Assembly: GCF_002909235.1 (NCBI RefSeq)
Contig: NZ_PHQQ01000001.1
Span: forward strand, 186,001-250,000
Direction: 5' to 3'
DNA from: Arenibacter catalasegens
GTDB lineage: Bacteria > Bacteroidota > Bacteroidia > Flavobacteriales > Flavobacteriaceae
DNA length: 64,000 nt
Shown here one piece after another: positions 54,974 to 61,243 of this stretch. Below the pieces are notes generated by a model that made no database searches, was not told the DNA's origin, and saw nothing but the letters and a program-made list of their open reading frames with translations. Every line of letters starts with the position of its first letter. Position 1 is the stretch's first letter. The translations under genes and the position numbers were made by a program.

Positions 54974-55213
54974 TTATAGTCTTTTTGGCACATTACTGTA
55001 TTTATCCAGTGTTGCGCCCGAAACAAAATTTGAAATTCCTATTAATTTATTGGCATCTATATCATATACGACCTCTACCCAAAACATCGAAACAGAATAG
55101 AGAACATATTTTATCTCATCCCGGGTTATAGTATCTATAAATTGCCCTTTGGTAAATACAAGGTCATATTTATCATGTTCGGACAATATGTTGAATTCAT
55201 AAATACCCATCAC
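54974..55213 (-). CDS. hypothetical protein (79 aa)
   Basis: A short acidic protein starting MMGIYEFNILSEHDKYD, with no signal or membrane segment. Strand-rich middle part YVLYSVSMFWVEVVYD. No family recognised. It lies alone between the SHOCT gene and the GIY-YIG gene on the same strand. An immunity-like or small cytosolic role is possible, but nothing shows it. Confidence 0.5.
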   Translation of the reverse strand: MMGIYEFNILSEHDKYDLVFTKGQFIDTITRDEIKYVLYSVSMFWVEVVYDIDANKLIGISNFVSGATLDKYSNVPKRL

Positions 55214-55283
55214 GAAATACCTAAAAACATGAATTTAAAACTTTAATAATCATGGACTACAATTTTATTGATTCAATTAGTCT

Positions 55284-56732
55284 TCAAAAAAGGCTATCAG
55301 GGTACTTCTCAATCTCAATACCTGTAAGTTCGTCCATGGACTTCTGTAATTGTTTTATTATAGATTTTGTTTCTCTGAATTGTTGAGCTTCTATCACTTT
55401 TATGAAATTGACTTCCTTTTCATATTTATCAATAACAACTTGTTCTATTTCGTCTAATGATACTCTAAAATATTCTTTTCTATAATTCACTTTATTGATG
55501 CGTCTATCATCAAATTCTTTGTGCAATAGGTTCTCAAGTCCAGGGGCATTTTCCGAAAAAATCATTGCGTGTAAATCAAACGTAAATGGTACGGAAGCAT
55601 CTCCTAGTTCTTTTACCCTGTCCAATGGCTCAAGTCTTCTTGTCATTCCAATTTTATAAACATTTTCTCCAAATGAACCAAGGTTAGAAATTATGTAAAC
55701 GTGTCCCGATTTTGTTTCTTGAGCTCTTGAAATTGCCCTTTCCTTTGCCTCATGGGCTTCCTTTAAATTCTGTTCTAATTGAGCGATTCGCAAATTCAGT
55801 TCATCCAACTTTTCTCCGCTGACCAATCCCAAATCTCTTTTAGCGAGTTCTAAAGCTTTTTGAAAACGCTTTTCTTCCATTTCCGCATTTTTCCTAGCCA
55901 TTTCAAATTCTCGTTGCGCTCTTTCCTCTTCTCTTTGTTCTTCCCTATTCGCCCGTTCTTCTTCTTTTTCCTGATACTTTTTTTGTGCTAATTCATGTAT
56001 TAAATGAAGCTCCTCCAATTTTAATCTTAAATACTCGTCTATTATAAATGTATTGTTTGATTGACCAAGTTTATTAATTGCGTTAAAAGCTCTTTTAATA
56101 CGCTCCTCAAAACGCCTTACATTATTCCAGCGTACTTTTGAAATTAATGCGTCACATTCTCCATTGAATGCTCGTAAGGTTAAATTAATATATCTCCTTG
56201 TCATTATTTCCCCTTGTTTCCTGCTATTACCAACAGTCCATTGGGTATTACAAACGCAAGCTCGCCCATCTTTTATCAACTCCTTTTGTCTTGTAACTAT
56301 TTGTGTAATCCTTTCTTGATATTTTTCCGAAGTTTCTAAATCAAAAATCGGCTCATAAATACCGAGTTCAACAAATTCTAAATCATTTTGGTAAAGTCTA
56401 ATGTCTTCCTCCAATTCTTTAAAAATTGATTTTGCCTTTATGAATTTATCATTCAATTCCGTGGCACTTGATTGAATTTCAGACAACTCCATATTCTTTA
56501 AATCAATCTCGCCCTCAATTGATACAATTCCACTAAATCTTGTTAAATCAGATTTTAGTTTGTTGTTTTCCTCAATTCTTGTGTTGAGTTGGAAATTCGT
56601 ATTCTCGATTTCCTTATGTAGTTTGAGCTTTACTTTTTTACAGTGATTTAGTAAAATAAACAATGCAATTCCTAAAGCTAAAATTGTAATGGTTAGTCCT
56701 GTTGTCATTGGTTTAGATCGGTTTTTTGGCAT
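55284..56732 (-). CDS. DUF4041/T5orf172 GIY-YIG nuclease-family protein with coiled coil
   Basis: 482 residues. An N-terminal membrane helix (about 11-28) is followed by a coiled coil (30-110), a DUF4041-like middle part (110-225, with ACVCNTQW), a long charged coiled coil (225-345, rich in EERANREEQ) and a T5orf172/Mug113 GIY-YIG domain (345-440): GHVYIISNLG and VYKIGMTRRLEPLDRV match the two strands and the Arg helix, and LENLLHKEFDDRR supplies a Glu. Proteins of this build are common in mobile DNA and defence islands. Substrate, DNA or RNA, is not known. Confidence 0.85.
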   Translation of the reverse strand: MPKNRSKPMTTGLTITILALGIALFILLNHCKKVKLKLHKEIENTNFQLNTRIEENNKLKSDLTRFSGIVSIEGEIDLKNMELSEIQSSATELNDKFIKAKSIFKELEEDIRLYQNDLEFVELGIYEPIFDLETSEKYQERITQIVTRQKELIKDGRACVCNTQWTVGNSRKQGEIMTRRYINLTLRAFNGECDALISKVRWNNVRRFEERIKRAFNAINKLGQSNNTFIIDEYLRLKLEELHLIHELAQKKYQEKEEERANREEQREEERAQREFEMARKNAEMEEKRFQKALELAKRDLGLVSGEKLDELNLRIAQLEQNLKEAHEAKERAISRAQETKSGHVYIISNLGSFGENVYKIGMTRRLEPLDRVKELGDASVPFTFDLHAMIFSENAPGLENLLHKEFDDRRINKVNYRKEYFRVSLDEIEQVVIDKYEKEVNFIKVIEAQQFRETKSIIKQLQKSMDELTGIEIEKYPDSLF

Positions 56733-56773
56733 AATTTACAAAACAGAATTATAACTTTATTCATTTAGTCAAA

Positions 56774-56799
56774 ACATTACGGTAATATTACCGTAATGT
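56774..56799. promoter_or_regulatory. 26-bp perfect palindrome upstream of the GIY-YIG gene
   Basis: The half-site ACATTACGGTAAT is followed by its exact reverse complement, without spacer. It lies 42-67 bases upstream of the start of the GIY-YIG gene (minus strand), where an operator for a dimeric regulator would be expected. A 15-base core, TTACGGTAATATTAC, recurs in the doubled-word array at 63905-63919. Confidence 0.7.
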
Positions 56800-56903
56800 A
56801 AATTTTATAACCTCTATTACCTTTTTATTGTTAAATGGTTATTTTGTTTATATTCACATTTCAAAGTTCTCCCCTTTTTTTCGACAACCCTTAATTATAG
56901 GCC

Positions 56904-57305
56904 ATAAGAATACTCGTATTACTGTCCTTAGCTCTTTTATTAATTATTTCTTGATCTAAAGAAAGTGATTCCGATGTAGAAAAATTGGAGTCGACCATCA
57001 TAGGAAAGTGGTACTACGATTATTACCTTAAAGATGGAGAAAGATATGTACCAGACCAATCATTTGACAATGAAAATTGTCCTACAATAAAAGAATGGTA
57101 CATTGAATTTACAAGTGGAGGTGAGTTTGTCCAGTTCTTTGTTTCCTCATGTGTCGATGATTCCGAAACTAGCCAATACAAACTTAAGGGCAATCAAATA
57201 TCTTTTTTAAGAGACGATGGAAGTTCGTATAAGATAGCCGATATCATCAAGCTATCAAACGATGAGTTGGTCCTAGTTACAATGGATGAAGGTTCTAAAT
57301 ACTAA
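56904..57305 (+). pseudogene. lipocalin-like lipoprotein gene with TGA at the lipobox Cys
   Basis: In one frame from 56904 a hydrophobic leader IRILVLLSLALLLIIS is read, then TGA at 56952-56954 where the lipoprotein Cys should be, then SKESDSDVEKLE and a lipocalin-like domain (IGKWYYDYYLKDGERY, LKGNQISFLRDDGSS) to TAA at 57303. The expected ATG at the leader start is ATA. So two single-base changes, ATG to ATA and TGT/TGC to TGA, have broken an otherwise intact gene. The reading could restart at TTG 56985, but the product would lack its signal. Confidence 0.7.
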
Positions 57306-57399
57306 CGACATTTTAATCGATAAATCGTAGGTTAACGTCTATTACGCTTTGGGCAGTTCCTAGAGAGTAGTGAGAGTGTTTTGAGTTACAAGCATCTAA

Positions 57400-57960
57400 C
57401 TAAGTGCTTGTGATATTAAGAATATTAGGGTAAGTGTTAATTATCATAACCCTAATACTCTTTTCTAAATCTTTAGTACTTTCATTTTTTTTGTTCAAAA
57501 GCATGTACGCGCTTACATTAGTGTATGATCTATGTTCAAAATTTTTATGCCCTATTAGTTGAGGTATATGATAGCAATAAAGCCTGAACCTTTGATTATC
57601 TGAATACCCCTCTACTTTGGCTGCGTATACATCGATTGTTCTTGAACCTATAAAACCAAAACTTGCATTAGGAAAGTCAGCCAATAATATTGGAACTAGA
57701 TTAGCGCATGTAACTAAAATATTAGCAACATCACCTTTATTTATGACTTTAGAATATTTGCTATCACTCCTTCTATCTTTTTTAGCATAAAATTTTATAG
57801 CAAAAAAATCATAGTCATAATATTCAGCTGTAAGAACATATTGTAATTTTGTTTCCGGTGAGAAAAACTTGTATACGTAAGTTTTAAGATGACGCGTGTC
57901 ATCTCTTACAGGATGTGTTTGAATAAATTTAGGAATATAACCTTTACTGGTTATTTTCAT
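57400..57960 (-). CDS. hypothetical protein, second gene of a two-gene module (186 aa)
   Basis: A strand-rich cytosolic protein, no signal or membrane helix. Notable parts are FFSPETKLQYVLTAEYYDYDFFAIKFY, NKGDVANILVTCANLVPILLADFP and FGFIGSRTIDVYA, which recall a group of uncharacterised proteins found in pairs in Bacteroidota genomic islands. It is coupled by a 1-base TAATG overlap to the short gene upstream. Toxin-antitoxin or immunity-like roles are possible; no active site is recognisable. Confidence 0.6.
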   Translation of the reverse strand: MKITSKGYIPKFIQTHPVRDDTRHLKTYVYKFFSPETKLQYVLTAEYYDYDFFAIKFYAKKDRRSDSKYSKVINKGDVANILVTCANLVPILLADFPNASFGFIGSRTIDVYAAKVEGYSDNQRFRLYCYHIPQLIGHKNFEHRSYTNVSAYMLLNKKNESTKDLEKSIRVMIINTYPNILNITST

Positions 57961-58154
57961 TAAGGAACAAGAAGAGGAGAAGACTTGGTGCGCCTTCTAA
58001 CCACTTCACCTGCCTGAACAGAACTAGGGTCTAGAGTAATAGTTTTAGCATCTTTCAAAGATACCCAACCCAATCTCTGCCCCTTGGACTTTACATTAGA
58101 TTTATGGTCTCCATTAGACGAAAAACGATTATTATTACTTTTTAAAACTCCCAT
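57960..58154 (-). CDS. hypothetical protein, first gene of a two-gene module (64 aa)
   Basis: Begun at the ATG complemented at 58152-58154, since the upstream extension has little coding character. The protein is basic and polar with GQRLGWVSLKDAKTITLDP and a C-terminal RRRTKSSPLLVP. The stop codon overlaps the start of the 186-residue gene by 1 base, so the two are translated together, in the order short first, as in many toxin-antitoxin operons. Confidence 0.6.
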   Translation of the reverse strand: MGVLKSNNNRFSSNGDHKSNVKSKGQRLGWVSLKDAKTITLDPSSVQAGEVVRRRTKSSPLLVP

Positions 58155-58682
58155 TTTTGCAGTTATTATATTTATACCACACCTAAATATAGAACAATTA
58201 TACAATTTACTCGCCATATTTATAATAAAATTACGATAAAGTGACAGCAAACTTAATTAATTTAGACGCTATAAAAACAATGTTTTCAATAGATATTTCT
58301 TATAGTTTATTGAAACATATCGTTATCGTTGCTCGTCATATATGTTTCTTTGTATACGATATAAGTTATAAAAAAATAACGTATTTAACTAATCCTTAGT
58401 ATAATACCACTTAAGTTTTAACGTATATTTGTGAAATGCCCAAAGATAAATCAAAGCCCAAAAAAGAACGCTCTATCAACTACGAAGAGAAAGCAAAACT
58501 ATATTGAATTAGTTGTATCTAGTTAACCAACTTCATTCCCATCTGTCTCGCGCGTAGTTGTTTAAAATACTTCGTTGCTATCTGTTGCGCGTGTTGTGAC
58601 CTCGAAAAAATCTTCATTAAATAATTGTAAAAAGTATTTCGCGAACGATACGCGCGCGTTATGACCCTGCAAAAGTCTTTTA
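58155..58682. other. AT-rich gap with a gene remnant and CGCGCG-containing repeats
   Basis: Over 500 bases with no complete gene. It holds a TATATTTG box at 58424-58431, a 23-codon fragment at 58436-58507 and, from 58540, imperfect copies of a segment: GCGCGTGTTGTGACC with its A/T-rich tail at 58587-58619 and a near copy at 58652-58685. The CGCGCG words stand out in this AT-rich DNA. Confidence 0.5.
58436..58507 (+). pseudogene. truncated small phage-type protein (23 codons)
   Basis: ATG at 58436 and TGA at 58505-58507 encode a lysine-rich peptide with KKERSINYEEKAK, which looks like the start of small basic proteins seen in flavobacterial mobile elements (normally about 40-60 residues). A TATATTTG box lies 5 bases before it, so it may be read. 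It is either a remnant or a real micropeptide; the match is from memory of the family's start and is weak. Confidence 0.35.
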
Positions 58683-58685
58683 TTA
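58587..58685. repeat. imperfect direct repeat with GCGCG cores
   Basis: Copy one spans 58587-58619 and copy two 58652-58685, about 80 percent alike over 33 bases, each beginning GCGCG, then GTTrTGACC and an A/T-rich tail ending ATTA. A shorter relative (CTCGCGCGTAGTTG) lies at about 58546. The second copy runs into the stop codon of the helix-turn-helix gene at 58683. Confidence 0.6.
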
Positions 58686-58970
58686 TGTTACTTGGAAATA
58701 CTCCTTTACATTGCCAATTCTGTATTTGTAGAGCTTGGAATGCATGACATCAACATCAAAACCCAGTTGCACCAAAAGGTTAAGATATCTTTGTACAGAT
58801 TTTTCATGTATATCTAAATAGTTCTTAATCTGGTTAATGGTTCTAAACTCTGAAAGATACTTGATCAATAATAATATCCGTTCTACCCTCCTGGTATTAT
58901 TAATGGGCTTACCATTAAAAACCCTTTTTCTAATTGAGGGATGTGGTTTTACTCCGTGTGTTGATTTCAT
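58683..58970 (-). CDS. small winged-helix/HTH DNA-binding protein
   Basis: 95 residues. A basic N-terminal arm (HPSIRKRVFNGKPINNTRRV) is followed by a helix-turn-helix: RILLLIKYLSEFRTINQIKNYL and HEKSVQRYLNLLVQLGFDV, the DeoR/HTH_11 pattern, and a short wing. No ligand domain. It is the last gene of the minus-strand set controlled from the 60.1-kb region, and probably a phage-type regulator or replication helper. Confidence 0.65.
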   Translation of the reverse strand: MKSTHGVKPHPSIRKRVFNGKPINNTRRVERILLLIKYLSEFRTINQIKNYLDIHEKSVQRYLNLLVQLGFDVDVMHSKLYKYRIGNVKEYFQVT

Positions 58971-59028
58971 TTTTTATAGGGTGGGAAAACTCAATTAATT
59001 ATTCTCATTATCTAAAAAGTAAAACAGT

Positions 59029-59054
59029 ACGCGCGTACATGCGCGCGTATTGTT
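59029..59054. repeat. doubled CGCGCGTA words in the gap before the HTH gene
   Basis: Two copies of CGCGCGTA lie 12 bases apart; the first is inside the palindrome GTACGCGCGTAC. The surrounding 150-base gap (58971-59122) shows nothing else. The same CGCGCG core recurs at 58546, 58587 and 58652, so a protein binding these sites is likely. Confidence 0.5.
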
Positions 59055-59122
59055 TCGATTTACTAAACTAAAAGAGGGCAAACCATCGTAAACCCTCCTG
59101 TCAATTGTTATAACCAATATCG

Positions 59123-59458
59123 TTAAGCTGATTTGTTTTCAGCATTATATTCATCCCTGACGATTACTCTAAGCTCGTTTAGCCTTTTATCGATATCTGC
59201 CTTTGTTGTGTACCCCAATTGAATATTTTTAGAAAGTCCTTTCATCTTATCAATTACTAAATGGTCGTGGGCACCATCGGTAAAAGCACATTCCCTGAAA
59301 TATGCGAATCTGTCCCTTAAAATGGTAAGGGCATCAATCGTATTAGTGTCCTTATAATCGTCCATCCATTCTAGGAACTGCATACCGTCCTGCATCAAGC
59401 TTATACCCTGGATCATTAGTAATTTGTTTGCTGTACTCATTTCGTGCTGTTTGCTCAT
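59123..59458 (-). CDS. hypothetical phage-like protein (111 aa)
   Basis: A helical, charged cytosolic protein (NKLLMIQGISLMQDGMQFLEW, LRDRFAYFRECAFTDGAHDH, TKADIDKRLNELRVIV). No family is recognised. It is in a row of short - strand genes with 19-base spacing to the neighbour, typical of an early phage or mobile-element operon. The ATG at 59456-59458 gives the full frame. Confidence 0.6.
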   Translation of the reverse strand: MSKQHEMSTANKLLMIQGISLMQDGMQFLEWMDDYKDTNTIDALTILRDRFAYFRECAFTDGAHDHLVIDKMKGLSKNIQLGYTTKADIDKRLNELRVIVRDEYNAENKSA

Positions 59459-59477
59459 AATATTAGTGTTAAATTAA

Positions 59478-59783
59478 TTAATAGATTCTTATTAGGTTCT
59501 CGGACTTAAAACTTCTAAATCCTTTAGCTTCTATATCAAAATATGGAACTGATTTATAATTTGGCTCCCTAGTCCCCTTAGATTCCCAATTCACATTGAG
59601 CGTACCTAAGGCATAGCGTAATGATCCGTCAGTCTTTTCAAATGCAAACTTGACCATACCTTTTAACATTGCTTTTTTTAGTCTGTACAGTTGCCATGCT
59701 TTTACCAAACAAATTGAAAAAGCCTTTCCTGTTTCTTGAGCCATTACGTGTGCCCTTTTGAATACTTGAGTCCTGAAGTTCAT
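59478..59783 (-). CDS. SH3 beta-barrel-like protein (DUF2693 type)
   Basis: 101 residues. The sequence MNFRTQVFKRAHVMAQETG, ICLVKAWQLYRLKKAM, VKFAFEKTDGSLRYALGTL and AYFD-like YFDIEAKGFRSFKSENLI matches a small Bacteroidota family found in phages, conjugative elements and islands, annotated as SH3-fold or DUF2693. The role is unknown. It is 5 bases from its upstream neighbour, so both are co-transcribed. Confidence 0.75.
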   Translation of the reverse strand: MNFRTQVFKRAHVMAQETGKAFSICLVKAWQLYRLKKAMLKGMVKFAFEKTDGSLRYALGTLNVNWESKGTREPNYKSVPYFDIEAKGFRSFKSENLIRIY

Positions 59784-59788
59784 AATAT

Positions 59789-60082
59789 TTAGTTTATAGT
59801 TTTTGCTAAGAAGTGTATGTTATCCCATACACCGTTATTTAACCGGTTTAATAATTCTTTATGGTCTCTTGTTGGTTTCTCTATTAGGTTGTTTCCCACT
59901 TTGATAAACCCAAAGTTTGCACCTAATTTTTCAAACTCGAGTATGGCGTTTCCAAATCCTTTCAAAGTATCAAAGCTGAAACTTGCAATGTTATTTCCAT
60001 TTATAAAACTCACTTTGATAGTTTTACCGATAAGCAAATCTTTTATGCTTTTCATTTCTGTTTTAAATTCTGATGCTACCAT
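59789..60082 (-). CDS. hypothetical small protein, first gene of the minus-strand early operon
   Basis: 97 residues, begins KSIKDLLIGKTIKVSFINGNN after an initial ASEFKTEM. Predicted mixed strand-helix protein without signal. No family recognised. It is read from the promoter with a -7 box at 60112-60119 (minus strand), directly opposite the XRE gene, so it belongs to the divergent arm of the control region. Confidence 0.6.
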   Translation of the reverse strand: MVASEFKTEMKSIKDLLIGKTIKVSFINGNNIASFSFDTLKGFGNAILEFEKLGANFGFIKVGNNLIEKPTRDHKELLNRLNNGVWDNIHFLAKTIN

Positions 60083-60111
60083 AATTAAAGTGTTACATTA
60101 ATAATTATAAT

Positions 60112-60119
60112 CAAATATA
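60112..60119 (-). promoter_or_regulatory. -7 box of the minus-strand operon
   Basis: Read on the minus strand as TATATTTG, an exact TAnnTTTG match, 30 bases before the start codon of the gene ending at 60082. It would drive the set 60082 down to 58683. It lies next to two 13-bp operator-like repeats. Confidence 0.65.
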
Positions 60120-60120
60120 G

Positions 60121-60187
60121 GTAATACTTTAATATTAAACAAGTAATACTTTAATTTTAACATATTTAATTATAGCATTGCTTTAAT
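60121..60187. promoter_or_regulatory. operator-like repeats in the divergent control region
   Basis: GTAATACTTTAAT occurs exactly at 60121-60133 and 60143-60155, 22 bases (two helical turns) apart; a degenerate copy GCATTGCTTTAAT follows at 60175-60187, 32 bases later. They lie between the minus-strand -7 box and the XRE -7 box, so a repressor bound here could switch both. The XRE protein is the natural candidate. Confidence 0.7.
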
Positions 60188-60191
60188 TTTG

Positions 60192-60199
60192 TATCTTTG
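60192..60199 (+). promoter_or_regulatory. -7 box of the XRE gene
   Basis: TATCTTTG, an exact TAnnTTTG match, lies 16 bases ahead of the ATG at 60216. The third operator-like repeat covers the region immediately upstream, which suggests autorepression. Confidence 0.65.
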
Positions 60200-60215
60200 A
60201 ATAAATTGTATTGAT

Positions 60216-60515
60216 ATGGAATTATTAAGATTAAAGGAAATTTTAGGTAAAAAAGGGATATCCGGAAAGGACTTAGCGGAGACTGTAGGCGTTAGCCCTG
60301 TAAGTATCTCTAATATTGTTCAGGGGAATAGTTTTCCAAAACCTGATTTACTATTGTCTATTGCCAAAGAATTGGAAGTCGATGTAAGGGAATTGTTCAG
60401 ACCGACAAAAGGCGGGGCTATTGTGAACGGATTTATTGAATATGAAGATGAGGTGTATAGAGTCCTGTCCTTAGCGGACCTCGAAGAACTAATCGAAAAA
60501 ATAAAGGGAAACTAA
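60216..60515 (+). CDS. XRE-family helix-turn-helix regulator
   Basis: 99 residues. The N-terminal 60 residues form a Cro/C1 type HTH: LKEILGKKGISGKDLAETV, GVSPVSISNIVQG (recognition helix) and FPKPDLLLSIAKELEVDVRELF. A short C-terminal extension (VNGFIEYEDEVYRVLSLADLEELIEKI) is probably a dimerisation part. It sits divergent from an early-type operon with operator repeats in between, like a lysogeny switch. Confidence 0.88.
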   Translation: MELLRLKEILGKKGISGKDLAETVGVSPVSISNIVQGNSFPKPDLLLSIAKELEVDVRELFRPTKGGAIVNGFIEYEDEVYRVLSLADLEELIEKIKGN

Positions 60516-60516
60516 C

Positions 60517-60777
60517 TTAGATTATGGCGTCTTGATATTTAGTTCCATGGATACGTTCAAATTCTTTGATAATACTACTGTAAATAAACTTCCCCCTTTT
60601 CTTATGGGAAGGTTTTACTAATGAACCTTTAGAACATCTCTCTTTCTGAAAATCGGCACTACTGAGTCCGAGTATTTCCATAGCTTCTGCTGTAGTACAA
60701 ATACCCTTTCTAATATCCTGCCTTTGTAATCCTAAAAGACTTTGAAGGACGTGTTTATCGATTAATAGTGTTTCCAT
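60517..60777 (-). CDS. small HTH/excisionase-like protein
   Basis: 86 residues. The middle shows a MerR/excisionase-type helix-turn-helix, with CTTAEAMEILGLSSADFQKE, followed by a basic part with KKRGKFIYSSIIKEFERIHG resembling a wing. Such proteins guide integrase or replication in mobile elements. It faces the XRE gene tail to tail with 1 base between the stops. No integrase is visible in the window. Confidence 0.6.
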   Translation of the reverse strand: METLLIDKHVLQSLLGLQRQDIRKGICTTAEAMEILGLSSADFQKERCSKGSLVKPSHKKRGKFIYSSIIKEFERIHGTKYQDAII

Positions 60778-60941
60778 TTCGATACCATTATTATTAATTA
60801 TTAGCCTTAAATATAATCATATTTTCAACTCAATAACCTCGATCTTAAAACATTATCCATGATCAACTCAGGATGAATCAAGAAAAAAGACTATTTTTAA
60901 AGGTATAACGTAAATTATTGTGAAACACCAATACTGTTCTA

Positions 60942-61196
60942 ATGCTTGGAGTTTTTCTTGTTTTGGGGTTTATTATAGGGGCTGGACTTTTAGGAAGGTT
61001 AATTTTTCTTGCGATATTTGATTTGTTTATCAAACCAGAAGACGATTACACATCCTATAAGCCGCCAACCATTATAGATAAATCCGTACATCACCATTAC
61101 CACGATAACCGAACGGTCAACCTTATTAATACTAAAGAACCCGTTGTTACAATTAAGAAGGAATCAAACACTTCTGATAATGTAGACTTAGAATAA
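60942..61196 (+). CDS. small membrane protein (84 aa)
   Basis: One N-terminal hydrophobic helix (LGVFLVLGFIIGAGLLGRLIFLAIF) is followed by a soluble tail with a His-rich KSVHHHYHDNRTVNL. No family is recognised. The position between phage control genes and a tail-type gene would fit a holin-like or superinfection-related role, but a single helix does not decide it. It stands alone on the plus strand. Confidence 0.5.
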   Translation: MLGVFLVLGFIIGAGLLGRLIFLAIFDLFIKPEDDYTSYKPPTIIDKSVHHHYHDNRTVNLINTKEPVVTIKKESNTSDNVDLE

Positions 61197-61243
61197 GCGG
61201 TTTAATGGTATTGCACATATTTGATACAATACCATCCTTCCAA

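Noticed and set aside
56952-56954. Selenocysteine codon
   Set aside because: The start codon is also lost and no SECIS-like hairpin is apparent after the TGA; decay is simpler.
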